Shown: piece after piece, positions 35,640 through 46,975 of the stretch
Layout: each line of letters begins with the position of its first letter
Numbering within the stretch: position 1 is the stretch's first letter
Assembly (NCBI RefSeq): GCF_963678635.1
Contig: NC_087063.1
Coordinates: 35,562,540-35,626,539, forward strand
Length of the DNA stretch: 64,000 bases
Direction: 5' to 3'
From: Symsagittifera roscoffensis
Lineage: Eukaryota > Xenacoelomorpha > Acoela > Convolutidae
The notes under the pieces: model-generated
Databases searched by the model: none
The model's input: only the letters and a program-made list of their open reading frames with translations
Told to the model about the DNA's origin: nothing
Program-made: the position numbers and the translations under genes

Positions 35640-36850
35640 TTACAAACGCCATATCTCGAATACCACAATGATTTGATCACTTAAATGTAAAGGGCAGATT
35701 TGCTACCCTAAAAGTTGAGAATTTCAATTTTTATTAATAGTTATTAAACCTAAGTTTTTTTCTGTAAAAATTATGAAAAATAACGAGAAACACGCCACAT
35801 CGCGGAAAAAAAGCTGAGCAGTGAAATTTAGAAAACATATTTGTACCCTGACAGTGCCACCTGAATAAACCCTGACAGGACGCCAGCATTAGGATTGAGA
35901 TTTTCAAGATCGGTTAGTTAAAAAAAAATGGGAAATCATAAAAATAGTCAGATCTCGTCAATCAAAAGGATTTGAGCAGTCATATTTAAAATCCAGAATT
36001 GCAACGCCGATGTATACCTGGCAAGATCCAGACTTAGGGTTGAGAATTTCAAGTTCTCTTGGCTATTTTTTATATCTACTTTTTTGAAGAAAAAAATTGA
36101 AAAATAAAAATCGTCAGAACTCGGAAACCAGAAAGATTTGAGCATTTATATTTGGAGGGAAGACAATCAACCCTCAGAGTATCCCACCATAGAGTTGAGA
36201 ATTTCAAGTTCATTAGTTTTTTTTATATTTAAATATTTTTGAAAAAAATTAAAACATAAAACGCCATATCTCAAAAACCTAAAAAATTTGAGCGGTCAAA
36301 CTTGGACACCAGATTTGCAACTACTGCGGGGAACCTTGACAGGTACCCACCATAGGGCTGAGAATTTCAAGTTTGGTTAGTTTTTTGTATTAATTTTTGT
36401 ATCTAAGTTTTTCGGAAAAACAATAAAAAATCATAAAAACGCCATGTCTCGAAAACCAAAATAATTCGAGCAGTCATATTTGGACGCCATATTTGCAAAA
36501 TCTGAGTATACTCTGACAGCACCCTACTGAAAAACAATTGAAACAAATCATAATAAACGCCATATCGCGGAAACCAAGCAAATTGAGAAGTCATACTTGG
36601 ACGCCAGATTTGCAAAATCTCAACGTACCCTGACAGGAGTCAACTATACGGTTGAGAATTTCAACTCCGGCTAGTTTTTGCATATCTGAGTTTTTTTGAA
36701 AAACAAATTTTAAAAAATCATAGAAAAAAGAAATATCTCTAAAAAAAACCAAACAAAATTTGAGCAGTCATACTTGGACGCAAGATAAGCAACCCTCGAG
36801 TGTATCCTGACAACACCCCCTTATGGGGTTGAGAATTTTAAATTTATTTA
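35640..36850 (+). repeat. Diverged tandem array, units of 117-180 bp
   Basis: About eight units, recognisable by GCCATATCTCGAAAACC-type words at 35649, 35793, 35950, 36110, 36263, 36443, 36560 and 36730. Each is followed by TTGAGCAGTCATA-type, GCCAGATTTGCAA-type, CCCTGACAG and GGGTTGAGAATTTCAA-type words. Units differ substantially, so the array is old. Confidence 0.8.
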
Positions 36851-37199
36851 AATAAGTTTTAAGTAAACAAGTCAAGTGAATTTTTTTAAGCATTACAATA
36901 TTCGATATAGCATAAACGTGAAAAATTGCTTTCGTTAAACATGCAAAAAATAACACGTTGAAAAAGCTTAATTATGTCAACATAGGGACTTCCTAAACAT
37001 GTGTCATGTGAAACGCCAATTCAAAAATGCATAGGTGCTTAGATAGATTATTTTAACTAAGCGTTATCGACGATTTTAAAAAAAATCACTAGCTGCATAA
37101 AACTCAACCTAAACTCAACAACACATATGATTGGCTCAATGTAAAGACCAGCCACATGCACAGCGTTTAAAGTTGCTTATAATTAGTAATTGACAAACG

Positions 37200-37880
37200 G
37201 GCAAAAAATAGTTCAAAGTGATGTATTTCGCCTATAGCGATGTTTTAAATAGACTAAATAGCTCGCATCAATTCAATTTGGAACTATTTTTAAAACGGAT
37301 TAATCCTCCGCTTAGGCGTTAATAGCACGAAGGAGCACAGAAAACTCGACTTAAGACAATTTAATTAATTTGAAATTCAGTAAAAAAAACAAAGACAATT
37401 CAATCGCAGACAATTAAGCCAGTTTATCAAAACAGTTAGATTTAAAAAAAAATCGGAACTGGAGTTAATTATCGGTTTAAGCTCGCCGGTGAGTGTTGAC
37501 GAGACTTCAGCGGTCACTAATAAATAATTGAAGAAATTCTACCTTTTGCCATATCGGCTGAATTGTCCGAGGCTGCCTTGTCGGTGTATTTTTGGCTGAA
37601 TTTCATATCGACTGAATTGACTGGACGCGAGCATGAAATATACCACACGATAAGTGTCCCAAATTGTCAATTTTAAAACATATTACATAACGAAAAAAGA
37701 TCACAGGTGAAATATCGTTTTAAGTTTGAGCTCATGACAACAATAGCTTTCGAATGATATACAAAAAAATGTCAAAAGGTACTAATTAAAAAGTCGAAAG
37801 GTGACTGGAGAAAGAAACCAACCCGAGCACAAACATTCCGTCATTTTCTTCAAAAAATATTAGGAACAAAAACAATAGGA
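37200..37880 (+). repeat. Family B element, long interior copy
   Basis: AGCTCGCATCAATTCAATTT, AAACGGATTAATCCTCCGCT, an unrelated stretch near 37500-37640, then AAGTGTCCCAAATTG, GATCACAGGTGAAATATCG and right end CCAACCCGAGCACAAACATT. Confidence 0.65.
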
Positions 37881-38347
37881 TTTGCAATTCAGAAAGTTAC
37901 TCATATGCAAGACACATTGCGTCAGATAATTTCAAAATCTATGTTGCCTATGAGCTATTAAACACCAAGTTATTCGAGCATGACCATGTTATACGAAAAT
38001 GACAACGAAAAACTATTCTAACATTAAATCAAACTTTCAGGATTTTAGCTGGCTAGATTTTTTTAAACTCTCATCAATCATACCCCAAACTTTCAGCTCT
38101 TTTTTCTTTTTTTTGTATACTGGCGCAGATATTTCGACAAAACGTTTAGAAATAAGGCTGCAACTGTGAGAAACCTTTCGATTAAATTGACAGTAATAAA
38201 ATGATCCATGTAGCTAGCTAGGTCAATAAAATGATCTATATCTGCTTCTGTTATTTCGAAATACTTTGAACGATATTTTCAATTAAATTAATTTCAGATT
38301 TCTAATTCAATATAACACTAACAAACAATTGCACAAACTCACTTAAA

Positions 38348-41300
38348 TCAAAATTGGTCAAGTTTTCTTTTAACTTGCAAATTTTCTTTCGCAGAAGTGG
38401 AGTTACTTTGTTGCATGCTAGCAGTAGCAACTTTTGATTGTATCTTAACAGATTCTGGAATAGGAGACAGATAATTTGCCAAGGCCAGGTTGGTCTTCAA
38501 CGGCGTAAAATCAAAAACCGAATTTGTCCCATTAGATCCAATTGCCAAGGCACTTTTCATGTTTCGTGGAGAAGGCGATATATTTTTCTTTCTTCTCCTC
38601 GAAATCGGCGAAGAGTAAGGACTAGTTTTGAAAGCTGATCTGAAATTGGACAGGAACTGTTTTCTTGGACTTGGAGTCAAGCCCATGTTCGAACGACTTG
38701 AAACCACGGGGCAAGTTGATGGAGTTTTCAAGATTGATAACGATGATGTTCTCGGCGTATACTTTACGTAGTCCGGTAAGTTCCGAAGACCAAGGCATGG
38801 CTGAGGCTTTGCAGGTGTCGAGAAAGGATCAAGAGTCTTTGAACTTTTCAAGGGGGAAACAGAAATCTGATTGACTTTGTAATTTTCTGTCCTAAACAGA
38901 TTTTTCACTTCAAAAAGTAAACAATAAACGCTGCTAGAGCAAAACATGGCTTTAGTTCAATAAACCAAAATTTCATCAAAATAAACCTAGAGACCATTGG
39001 AAAAACGGCGCTATATTAAAACTAGTCAGGTACTAACCTGTTCTTATAAGTCTGAACTTTGCCAAACTTCCTACTGTAGAGGGATTTTGAAACACTATCC
39101 GTCCGATGGCCTTTCAAAGACTTTGGAAAATTATTGAATATTTGAATTTCACCCGTCTGTACCTCGCCTTCAGTTAAGTGACTGCTCAACATGAAATCTT
39201 TGGTCCATAATGACATCAAACCTCCCTCACATGCAGTCGATATACAATGACTGTCGAACTTATTCCAAGCGACACATGTCATTTCTTCATGATGCGAGGA
39301 GCTCTTCAGTTCGGCTAGAGGTTCACTTAGCCCGCGCTGCCAAATAAATGCTTTTTTGTCACAAGAACCAGCTATTATGTAACTTCCGAAGGGATCCAAG
39401 TCTGTTTTTGTGAAATAGCTACAACCTGAAGGATTGTTGTAAATACTACATTGCTTCTCTGACTCCCTAGGTCCAAGAAGTCTGTACTCGTACAGTTTCG
39501 AGTCGGTACATGAGACTACAAAATAGTCTTCGTACGGACTGACAGATATGCTGCTGAAACCGACTCGTTTCGTCGAGGATCCGAAGTACCCGAAGGAGTC
39601 CGAGCATGCTGAGGACATGTTGGGAGTCATTCGAATGTCCCACATGAGTACTGTACTGTGGGCTGCGGCGCAAGAGAGCAGCTGGTTGTTGTGGAGCCAC
39701 TTGACACTCGTGATGCCATTGAGACTATCCACTGAGCCACTAGTGCTGTTGGTCTGAAATAACTTCCATTGATGTACAAAGATAATCAGAAATGTAGAAT
39801 CAATAGAAACTCTAACTACTATTGAAGCCTTCTAAAGACTGTTTTCCCATTCCAATCAGGCAACATCTCCGTTAACTGAATTCTACATTAAACAATATAA
39901 TGAGTTAAATGATAAAGATCCCAAAAGATGTAGAAATTTTTAAAACCCAATAATACAATTATTTTACATTGTATTAGCTGCTAGTTAGTTTAAAAAAGTC
40001 AAAAGCCACGCTATTCAATAAACACAGTAAAATCAGAGCTTTGAACCATTGCGCTAAAAATAATAGGCTCACAGAATAGGGCAAATAAGACTGCGCGTAT
40101 TTCAGGGCAAAGCCCCGAATGTTCCGACTGCCCTTTAACTGGCCTCAATTAGATTTTCAGCATCAAAGTATTAAAACAAGTAGTTTAGATAGACGCATTT
40201 CAGAGCGACCGCAGATTCATAGTGGAGAGCGTAGTTAATATAGACGAGCCTTAGTTAAGAGCCTTAGGGGTGAGCACAACCTCGCAGGGATCACGACGAT
40301 CCAGGGATAGATCTGCAGACTCAGTGAATGTTCTTTAGGACAAAAACTTCCTCGAGCATATATATGTACATACGAGTACATACTGGTGTACATTATAAGG
40401 GAACTAAGCCAATAAAAATAAGCAGACAGACAATAATCTAAGAAAGACGAAAACTTTCAGTTTGCAGAAAAACAGGTCCCGGCCGGATTCGAAGCACAAG
40501 CGTTAGCCGTCTCAAGTAGGTGTGTTACCTCAACGCCAGATTCGCTGGGTGGTTAATTGAAATTGAAAGTATAATAAAGCACGTGTAAGATTTTCACGTG
40601 CAAATTATTCTATGAAGTCGTTCACGAGGGGATGAAGTCTAATACCCGGTTGCAACACCCTTGCTAATCATGAGGGTATTAACTCCCTTAGCACTCTTAA
40701 GCAACCCTTGTCATTGTGAAATTTTTATAGAGCGAAGCTGAGTTTCGCACCACTTGTGATACAAAACAAAACCCAAAAACAAAAAGACAATGTGTCTAAC
40801 GAAATGTGAAAAACTCGAAGGAATTCTGTTTGAAAAATTTCAGGCTAAAATAAACCCAGAAAATCTTTTTGCAATTCGTATAGTAATCAATTATCTACAA
40901 CATAAAAAGGATTCGGGCAACTGACTCAAAAACTTCGTTTTAATAAGCCGCATATCCTACAGAAACAAAAAGAGGATAAAAAGGCCCTACCCGTTGATTG
41001 CTATCATTAGGATCAAACTAAATTAAAAAATTGAAAAAAAAAACCAAAAAAATGAATGCAAAAGTTTCAAACAATTACCACAAAAACTAACTTGCACAAA
41101 CTCTCAAAACCTATGAAAATCACCCATTGCATCAACCTTATCAAAAAGAAACTTGGCTAGAAAAAGAAACCTTAAAATTGGAGATCCCGTTAACAAGGTT
41201 ATTTACGGAAAAAGTCTAGTACCCGATTTTAAGTCTCTGAAGTAAAATGAAGAAAGACGAAAGCAATATCCTAAGAAACTTTCATAAGTTTAAAAAATCA

Positions 41301-43725
41301 ATTTTGATCCGACTACTTCACGAACTGCGAAGCTACTTCAAAGGCGAGAGCTCATAGGAAGGGCAAGTGTAGTATCCTAGTATAGCCTTTCAACCGTATC
41401 CAATTAAAATTTTAAGGCCAATTTAGCTGCTATAACCACTCATTCTTGCCTTTTTTTAAACTAATTTAATCGCTTTTTCTAAAAAAAAAAAGAAAATTCA
41501 GACAAAACGAAAAATAATGCATGAAAAATTTTAAAATCTTTTCATGTCTTTTGTTTTTGAATTTTTTTCTCAAATAGGCGAGGTTGGAACATTTTGTGCT
41601 ACTTGCACAGCAACTAGCAATCCTGATTGTATCAAAAATTTTATGGGTAATGGAACTAGTAATGGTTTTTATATGAGACTTCACTTGACTCCCGACTCCT
41701 TGTTCTTGAGGTAGTCCAAATTCTTTGAGGTAACAATTCTTTGAGGTAGTCCAAATTCGGTGAAAAAAACAGTCAGCTGACAAATTGCAAATAAATACGT
41801 ACACAGTAACTACAAGATTCCAAACAGAACAGCCCCAAATAGCTTACTGAGTTATTGAATCTCAGAGATAGAAAATAACTGACCATTCTATCTCGACAGG
41901 CACCTTTTTTTGAATCCAAACTACGTAAAAAAGATTCTGAAGTGATACCACAAACGATGACGACAAAAAAGATGCCTTCCAAACTTTGAGGCAGTTCATT
42001 TTGCTTGACAAGAAGACACCCTTGAGCTTAGTTACTTCCCAATTCCCTGAGTTGCGAAGAAGCTATGGTAATAAGGGCCTCAAAGCTTTTAGGGCATCAT
42101 TTTTATCATCATCGTTTGTGGCATCATTTATGAGTCTTTTTGACGTACTTTGGACTCAAAAAAAGTCTGTCGAGAAAATGGTCAGCTTTTTGTGTGGCTT
42201 ATTTGCTCAGCAGGCTTATTTATGCGATAGGGTCCCAATAGGATAACCTTTACTCTTTAAAATCTTTAAGCTAAAGTTAACTAATTTTTTGATCTGAAAA
42301 GAATACCAAAACGTGATACAGCATTTTGCGTACAAAAGCGAAAGACTAACAAACAAGTTTTTTCAAACAAAAAGAACATAGACAACAGACAGTTGGAAAA
42401 GCGTAAAGGATCGCAAGAAAACAGAAAAAAATACTGACTATTAAAAAAAGTTAGTCTGAGAAAAAAGTACTGACAATAATATATAAAATTTCTATTCCGC
42501 TGGGAAATCTAAAAATTAAAATTCAATTTCGAAACCAGAAGTCGATCACATTTTTGAGACATTCACACTTAAGTTGTTCGATAGTCGAGTTTGTCTTTCT
42601 TTAATCAAAAAGGAAACAAACGACTTTTACTAAAAAACATTACCAAAAAATCATCATGCCTAAAAATTCTAGGCAACGGCATTACAATACCAAGACGTCG
42701 GTCAATAGCGCTTCGCATCTGTTTCAAGCTTCCATGCAATTATTTATTACTGATTTGATTGAATGCAACGTCTTAGATTGATTTTTTAAAACTATAAATA
42801 GAAAGCAATATGATATAATTTACGTGGATGCATTGTCGAGATCATGATTCAATTTAAAAAACATATACATCACAAAAACGGAAAATGGAAATCACTCAGG
42901 AAAACAGCACGACTAAACATATCTTATCTCCATGCTCATCGCCAAGTTTCAATACAACAAATACAAAAAGCACTCTGGCAAAGAAGTAACAGATAACAGT
43001 CAATTTGAGAAAGACAATAACTTCAAAGGAAGAGTGCCGCCACTTCAAAGGAAGAGTGCATGCGATCCATAATTTTGAAAAAATCAATTGAAATGATTTG
43101 CTATATTCAAAAATATCAAAAAGGTAACAAAACAACTAACCTTGACCTTCTTGCGACTCTGTTCTATATTCTCAAAAGACTCGTGTGCCTTCAATATGGA
43201 CACCAAGGGGACTTTGTAGAGTTTGCCAGTGGGATGCATAGGCATTCTACCAGCCCCTTTCGAAACAACCATAGCCGAACTGTGACATCTTTTATCCCAC
43301 AGTAATATATTTCCATCTCGCCCTCCGCTCACAAAACAACTTTCGTTTTCAGGACATATAGACAAAGATTTAACACCACTGGAATGTTTTTGAAACGTCG
43401 CTTTCTTATGTATCTTATCGCTCGAGAGTTGCCACTCGCATATCATTTTATCAGCAGAAGCTGAAAGAAAAGAAGATGGCGAGATCCATTCGATTGCAAA
43501 CACAATGTTGTTATGGAGTTTATAGCCCATGTGGCACTGCGATTTGTGGTACCTGTGAGAACCAGCATCTCTGAACAGAGATACGTAACCCACATCTGTA
43601 ACAACTAGTATTGTGTTCTTCTCAGAGGGAAAAGGACTGTACTTGATGTCTATAATGGCTGCACAAGAAATGTGCATTTTCAGAACTGATTGCAAATTTC
43701 GAAAATGAATTTCTGAGGCCAACAT
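38348..43725 (-). CDS. DTL: DTL/CDT2 (DCAF2), WD40 substrate receptor of CRL4
   Basis: Exons 43141-43725, 39038-39753 and 38348-38891 join to 614 residues (human 730). Introns are 3387 bases (phase 0) and 146 bases (splitting an Arg codon), both GT-AG. CDT2 is the nuclear receptor of the CUL4-DDB1 ubiquitin ligase that destroys PCNA-bound CDT1, SET8 and p21 in S phase and after damage. The WD40 propeller is diverged, but the diagnostic GGRDGNILLWDKRC (134-147) matches human GGRDGNIMVWDTRC. Two WDxR motifs, the DDB1-contact type in DCAFs, are visible (WDKR 143, WDIR 233). STKRVGFSSISVSPY and SYIIAGSCDKKAFIWQRG match later blades. The C-terminal 180 residues are Ser/Pro/Lys-rich with SP/TP sites, probably disordered. 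No clear C-terminal PIP box like the human one is seen. The start follows an ATTTTCAG by ten bases. Confidence 0.9.
40085..40200 (+). repeat. Family B hairpin end in the DTL intron
   Basis: GACTGCGCGTATTTCAGGGC and AAAGCCCCGAATGTTCCGAC followed by TTTAACTGGCCTC, matching 22261-22330. Confidence 0.6.
40390..40690 (-). repeat. Family A composite repeat, copy 7 (headless)
   Basis: GGAACTAAGCCAATAAAA with AGCAGACAGACAATAATC, then an antisense tRNA-like module (40476-40560: TCTGGCGTTGAGGTAACACA ... GTGCTTCGAATCCGG, a strong B box). The end motif GATGAAGTCTAATACCCGGT and CCCTTGCTAATCATGAGGG follow. Confidence 0.65.
40476..40560 (-). repeat. tRNA-like module of family A copy 7
   Basis: The cleanest module: A box TGGCGTTGAGGTAAC, TACTTGAGACGG, B box GCTTCGAATCC, then CGGCCGGGACCTG. 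In this and related copies a loop of the form CTTGGGA recalls tRNA-Pro. Confidence 0.55.
40725..41235 (-). repeat. Family A composite repeat, copy 8
   Basis: Head GCGAAGCTGAGTTTCGCACC with ACTTGTGATACAAAAC directly after copy 7; end motif TATTTACGGAAAAAGTCTAG (41204) with TACCCGATTTTAAGTC. The tRNA-like module is lost. Confidence 0.6.
41575..41630 (-). repeat. Family E fragment in the DTL intron
   Basis: GAGGTTGGAACATTTTGTGC and TACTTGCACAGCAACTAG, inverse of 11265-11345. Confidence 0.45.
41838..42220. repeat. Long imperfect foldback in the DTL intron
   Basis: Left arm about 41838-41993 and right arm about 42076-42215 are inverse copies separated by about 80 bases. Pairs include CTGACCATTCTATCTCGACA with TGTCGAGAAAATGGTCAG, GATACCACAAACGATGACGA with TCATCATCGTTTGTGGCATC, and AACTTTGAGGC with GCCTCAAAGCTT. 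Around 80 percent arm identity by eye. Transcribed as part of the intron it would form a long hairpin RNA. Confidence 0.85.
42370..42720 (+). repeat. Family C element, long form, TATA decayed
   Basis: CAACAGACAGTTGGAAAAGC and AAAATACTGACT, then TATTCCGCTGGGAAATCTAA, AGTCGATCACATTTTTGAGA, TCGATAGTCGAGTTTGTC and ATCATCATGCCTAAAAATTC where other copies have the TATA box. Confidence 0.6.
43016..43062 (+). repeat. Two-unit 19-bp tandem duplication
   Basis: ACTTCAAAGGAAGAGTGC occurs twice, starting about 43021 and 43041. Confidence 0.7.
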
Positions 43726-43738
43726 TTTGCTCAAACTG
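43726..43738 (-). promoter_or_regulatory. Putative trans-splice acceptor of DTL
   Basis: TTATTTTCAG on the minus strand, CAG at 43736-43738, then the ten-base leader TTTGAGCAAA before the ATG. Confidence 0.6.
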
Positions 43739-43739
43739 A

Positions 43740-44604
43740 AAATAAATTCATAAACTTTTAAATTACTCATCAAAAAACTGAAAACCCATTTCCTCAAGCT
43801 GCTACTTTAAAAATAACATAAAAAAGATTTAATGACTAAGTCTCGATTGCATTGCAATCACGCGTAAAACGTAACCGCCACTACTTCGCATGATTAAACT
43901 TTGTACATTTCTTGGTAATTTCTTCAACGCAAGAGCGAAAAATTACCAGGAACTTACATTCCATTAGAAGAACAATTTTCCTTGGAAATACCTTGAAACC
44001 CCAAAACTGAACAGACTGAACAAAAAGTCCATATTGTCAAATGATTATTAAATAAATCCAGCTCATCCGAATTTTACAAAAAAAATCAAACCTACGGAAA
44101 GCGGCACATCGCAAAAAAATGAATAACGTCAAAGAATATATTAAAAACTCTTAAAAAACTGCTTAAATGCCTGCTAAGCAAGCGTGAAAAACAAATCATT
44201 GCGGAGCCTACTGAAATCCAATGCCAGCGCTTGATAAAGAGTCCAAGGCAGCAACACGTCCACCACCAGACTAGACCTGTAACATAAAAAAAAACAAAAA
44301 AATCATCAAGACCAATATAAAATTACTCTCTACGTTCATTGCTCTTGATAAACGCGTTATCGGATTCGCTTTAGTTAAGAGGATGTAGCTCCTGATCTTT
44401 CAAATTGAGCATTAAAAAAGCTTCAGGTGAAAAAGTAACCTCCGATGTACATGAAAAATGAACTGGTATTATAACACACGCACGGATTGTGTAAAAAATA
44501 ATCTAATTTTGCTTTGACTTTTTTAGCCATCAGTCAGTTAAACAAAACTGAATTAGGAGAAAAACTTATTCATTTAACCAATTTTTTTTTAAAAATTAGT
44601 AGAA
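43740..44604. other. DTL upstream flank; family C scrap
   Basis: AATCATCAAGACCAATATAA (44301-44320) with GTTCATTGCTC just after resembles the TATA end of family C. No promoter element for DTL can be claimed. Confidence 0.35.
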
Positions 44605-46975
44605 TAAGTCATAGCTGAGATTCGCACCACTTGCGATACAACAAGTATCGGAAGAAAACCAAGGATTCAACAACTATCGAAGAGGATTTCGAACGTTGTT
44701 ACCATTGAAAAAAAAAATTAAAATCAAAAGTTTTTCGTGTTTAAGATTATTAAATTTTTTTAAGAGTTCCAAGTGGGGCTGAAATTGAACATTCGCAAAT
44801 TTAAGCTTGGGGCCTAAATCTTTTCAATCTCATGATTAATATCGTCATGTTGTAGAAAACGAGAGGAAACAAAATATACCGCAAATAAGCGACAGAATCA
44901 ACCATAAATGTTCAGGAATCTTATTGGAAAAAATACATGTACTGAAAGCAAGGTGGTATACACAATTTGGGAACTAAGCCGAGAGCTTAATCGACAACCA
45001 TAAAGCCGAAACACCATCAACAATGAAACAATACTTGCAGTACAACAGTAACAAATAACATTAGTCGAAAAACAAAAGAAAAATGTTGAACATAACCTAA
45101 GTGAACCGAAATATTCAGTCTCGATAAAAGACAACTAGCAGCCTAACTAAAGCGGTAGGAACACGTTTGATATTTTTTTGAGTTTTTTAAACTGATGCCG
45201 GACGAAATGCTTAGTTTCAAAAATAGACTTAGCCCAAAAACTTGGTCCCTGTTTTTAGTAAAATTAGTTAGAAGTGGAAACTTTCGAGATATTGAAAATT
45301 TCCCAATGACATAACACTTCTTTTACCAAAAATAAAAGAGTAGCCTCTTCTGCAGAAAAAACTCTCATATTCGGTTCTTTCGATTGATTTGTTGTTCTCA
45401 GATTTGTTAGTTATGTTTTTCGGTACTTTTAAAAATTTCTAAAAAAAAGACGGTCAAACTTCAAAAATTTTACTTTCCAAAATCCATAACATTTTTTTTC
45501 AAGAAATAGATTTTCGTTGCTTAACTAAAGAAGATTTCCAGAACCAGGTTTCTCGGTTGAACTCTTAACCTGAGAATTGACAGGGTAGTTTTCGAGTAAC
45601 TTCTACAAGTTTTCAAACGGTCGAAGTTTCGAAACTTTGATTTTTCGAGGGCCACAACTTTTTCGGTAGAAAAATTGGGCACTGGCCTGTATACAAAACA
45701 GCTTTAAATAGCAATGCTTTTGGACTGAAATCGAAATTTCAGATATGGGAGAGTAGTTTTCGAGAAAATTTAAAAACGGTCAAAAAATGAAGGCGATAAA
45801 TTTTCGTGAAAAAAAGTGCGTGGCCGCTAATGCTTTTCCGAAGATATAACTTTGGTGTCAAAAAAATTAAGCGTAGCCACATAAACAAAAGAGCTTCCAA
45901 CAACTCATTCTTTGAATTGAACCTATAATCTCAGATATGAAAAAATTCAAAAAAAATTTAAGAAACGGTAAAAAATCGAAAACTAGACTTTTCCGATGGC
46001 GATAACTTTGTGTGAAAAACATTGTCAGTAGCCGCTAATATAGGGTAACTTCCTATTACCTGTTATCTCGATTGAACTCACCATCGCAGATTTGGGAAGT
46101 TAGTTTGGGAAGAAAAGTCAAAAAGATTCAAAAAACGGTCTAAAAATTAAAACCTAGACTGTTCCTAGGGCTATAACTTTGTTTAAAAAACTGGACATTG
46201 CCAAAAATGCAGCGGAGCTTTCCACAACCCGTTACTTTTATTGAACTACTATCTTAGGTTTTGAAGAGTAATTTTTGAGGACACCAAAATTAAGAAACAA
46301 AAAATACGGATCAACTATTTGCCCTCCCACAGACTTTTTCGAACGCAGTAGGCAGAGGGTTAAAGTAAAAAGAGACTAGGAGAAACTACAAGGACAAAGG
46401 GGAGTAGGCGATCTTTCGAATATAACCTTTTTTTGCAAATTGGAAGTACTTTATGAGAATAATTAAATTTGTTGCTTAAAGTGAAAAAAAGCGTCTAAAA
46501 ACCCAATCCCATATAATTTCAAAATACCCGTTTTTGTCAAATAGGAAATCTATGTAAACATGCCATGCAAGACATTTGAAAATTAAATTAGCAATGAAGC
46601 AAAAGCTACGAAGCGGAAACAAAGCCGACAATCTGAGCAGACACCAATTCAGCCGAAAAAAAAATCATTAAAAACCATTAAAAAGTTTCATGTCCCCCTG
46701 AATTTACAATCAACATGATAAAACGATACTTGCTTACAGCTCAAAAAACTTGCCGGCAAGACTTGAGAATATAAACGTATGTCCGACGACAAATCAAATC
46801 ATACAAATCAATTGGTTACATCCAGGCTGAGTGTATAGACTCTAAGAAACTTGAATGCATTGTGAACCAATCTACCACCAGGAGTCTAGAGGAGTCCCCT
46901 GAACAAAGTTATTCAGTGGGGAGTCTATTACCCGATTTAAAACCTTGCTTATCGCAAGGGTAAACAACAATTTAA
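44605..46975 (-). repeat. Family A composite repeat, copy 9 (2.4 kb, longest)
   Basis: Head AGCTGAGATTCGCACCACTT with GCGATACAACAAG (44608). ATTCAGTCTCGATAAAAGAC, the tandem block (45170-46330), AAAAAGAGACTAGGAGAAAC, then GTAAACATGCCATGCAAGAC and AACAAAGCCGACAATCTGAG as in copy 1. End motif GTGGGGAGTCTATTACCCGA and CCTTGCTTATCGCAAGG. Confidence 0.65.
45170..46330 (+). repeat. Diverged tandem block in family A copy 9
   Basis: About seven units of the same type as 28300-29170 (TCTCAGATTTG, GTAGTTTTCGAGTAA, TTCAAAAAACGGTC). The unit number is higher than in copy 5, so the block expands or contracts. Confidence 0.75.

Larger units (their letters stand above)
39754..43140 (-). other. 3.4-kb repeat-filled first intron of DTL
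   Basis: Donor AAG|GTTAGT and acceptor TTATTTCAG. Every other intron in the window is 79-240 bases. In order along the + strand it holds a family B fragment (40.09 kb), two family A segments (40.39-41.24 kb), a family E fragment (41.58 kb), a long foldback (41.84-42.22 kb), a family C element (42.37-42.72 kb) and a 19-bp tandem duplication near 43.03 kb. Confidence 0.85.
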
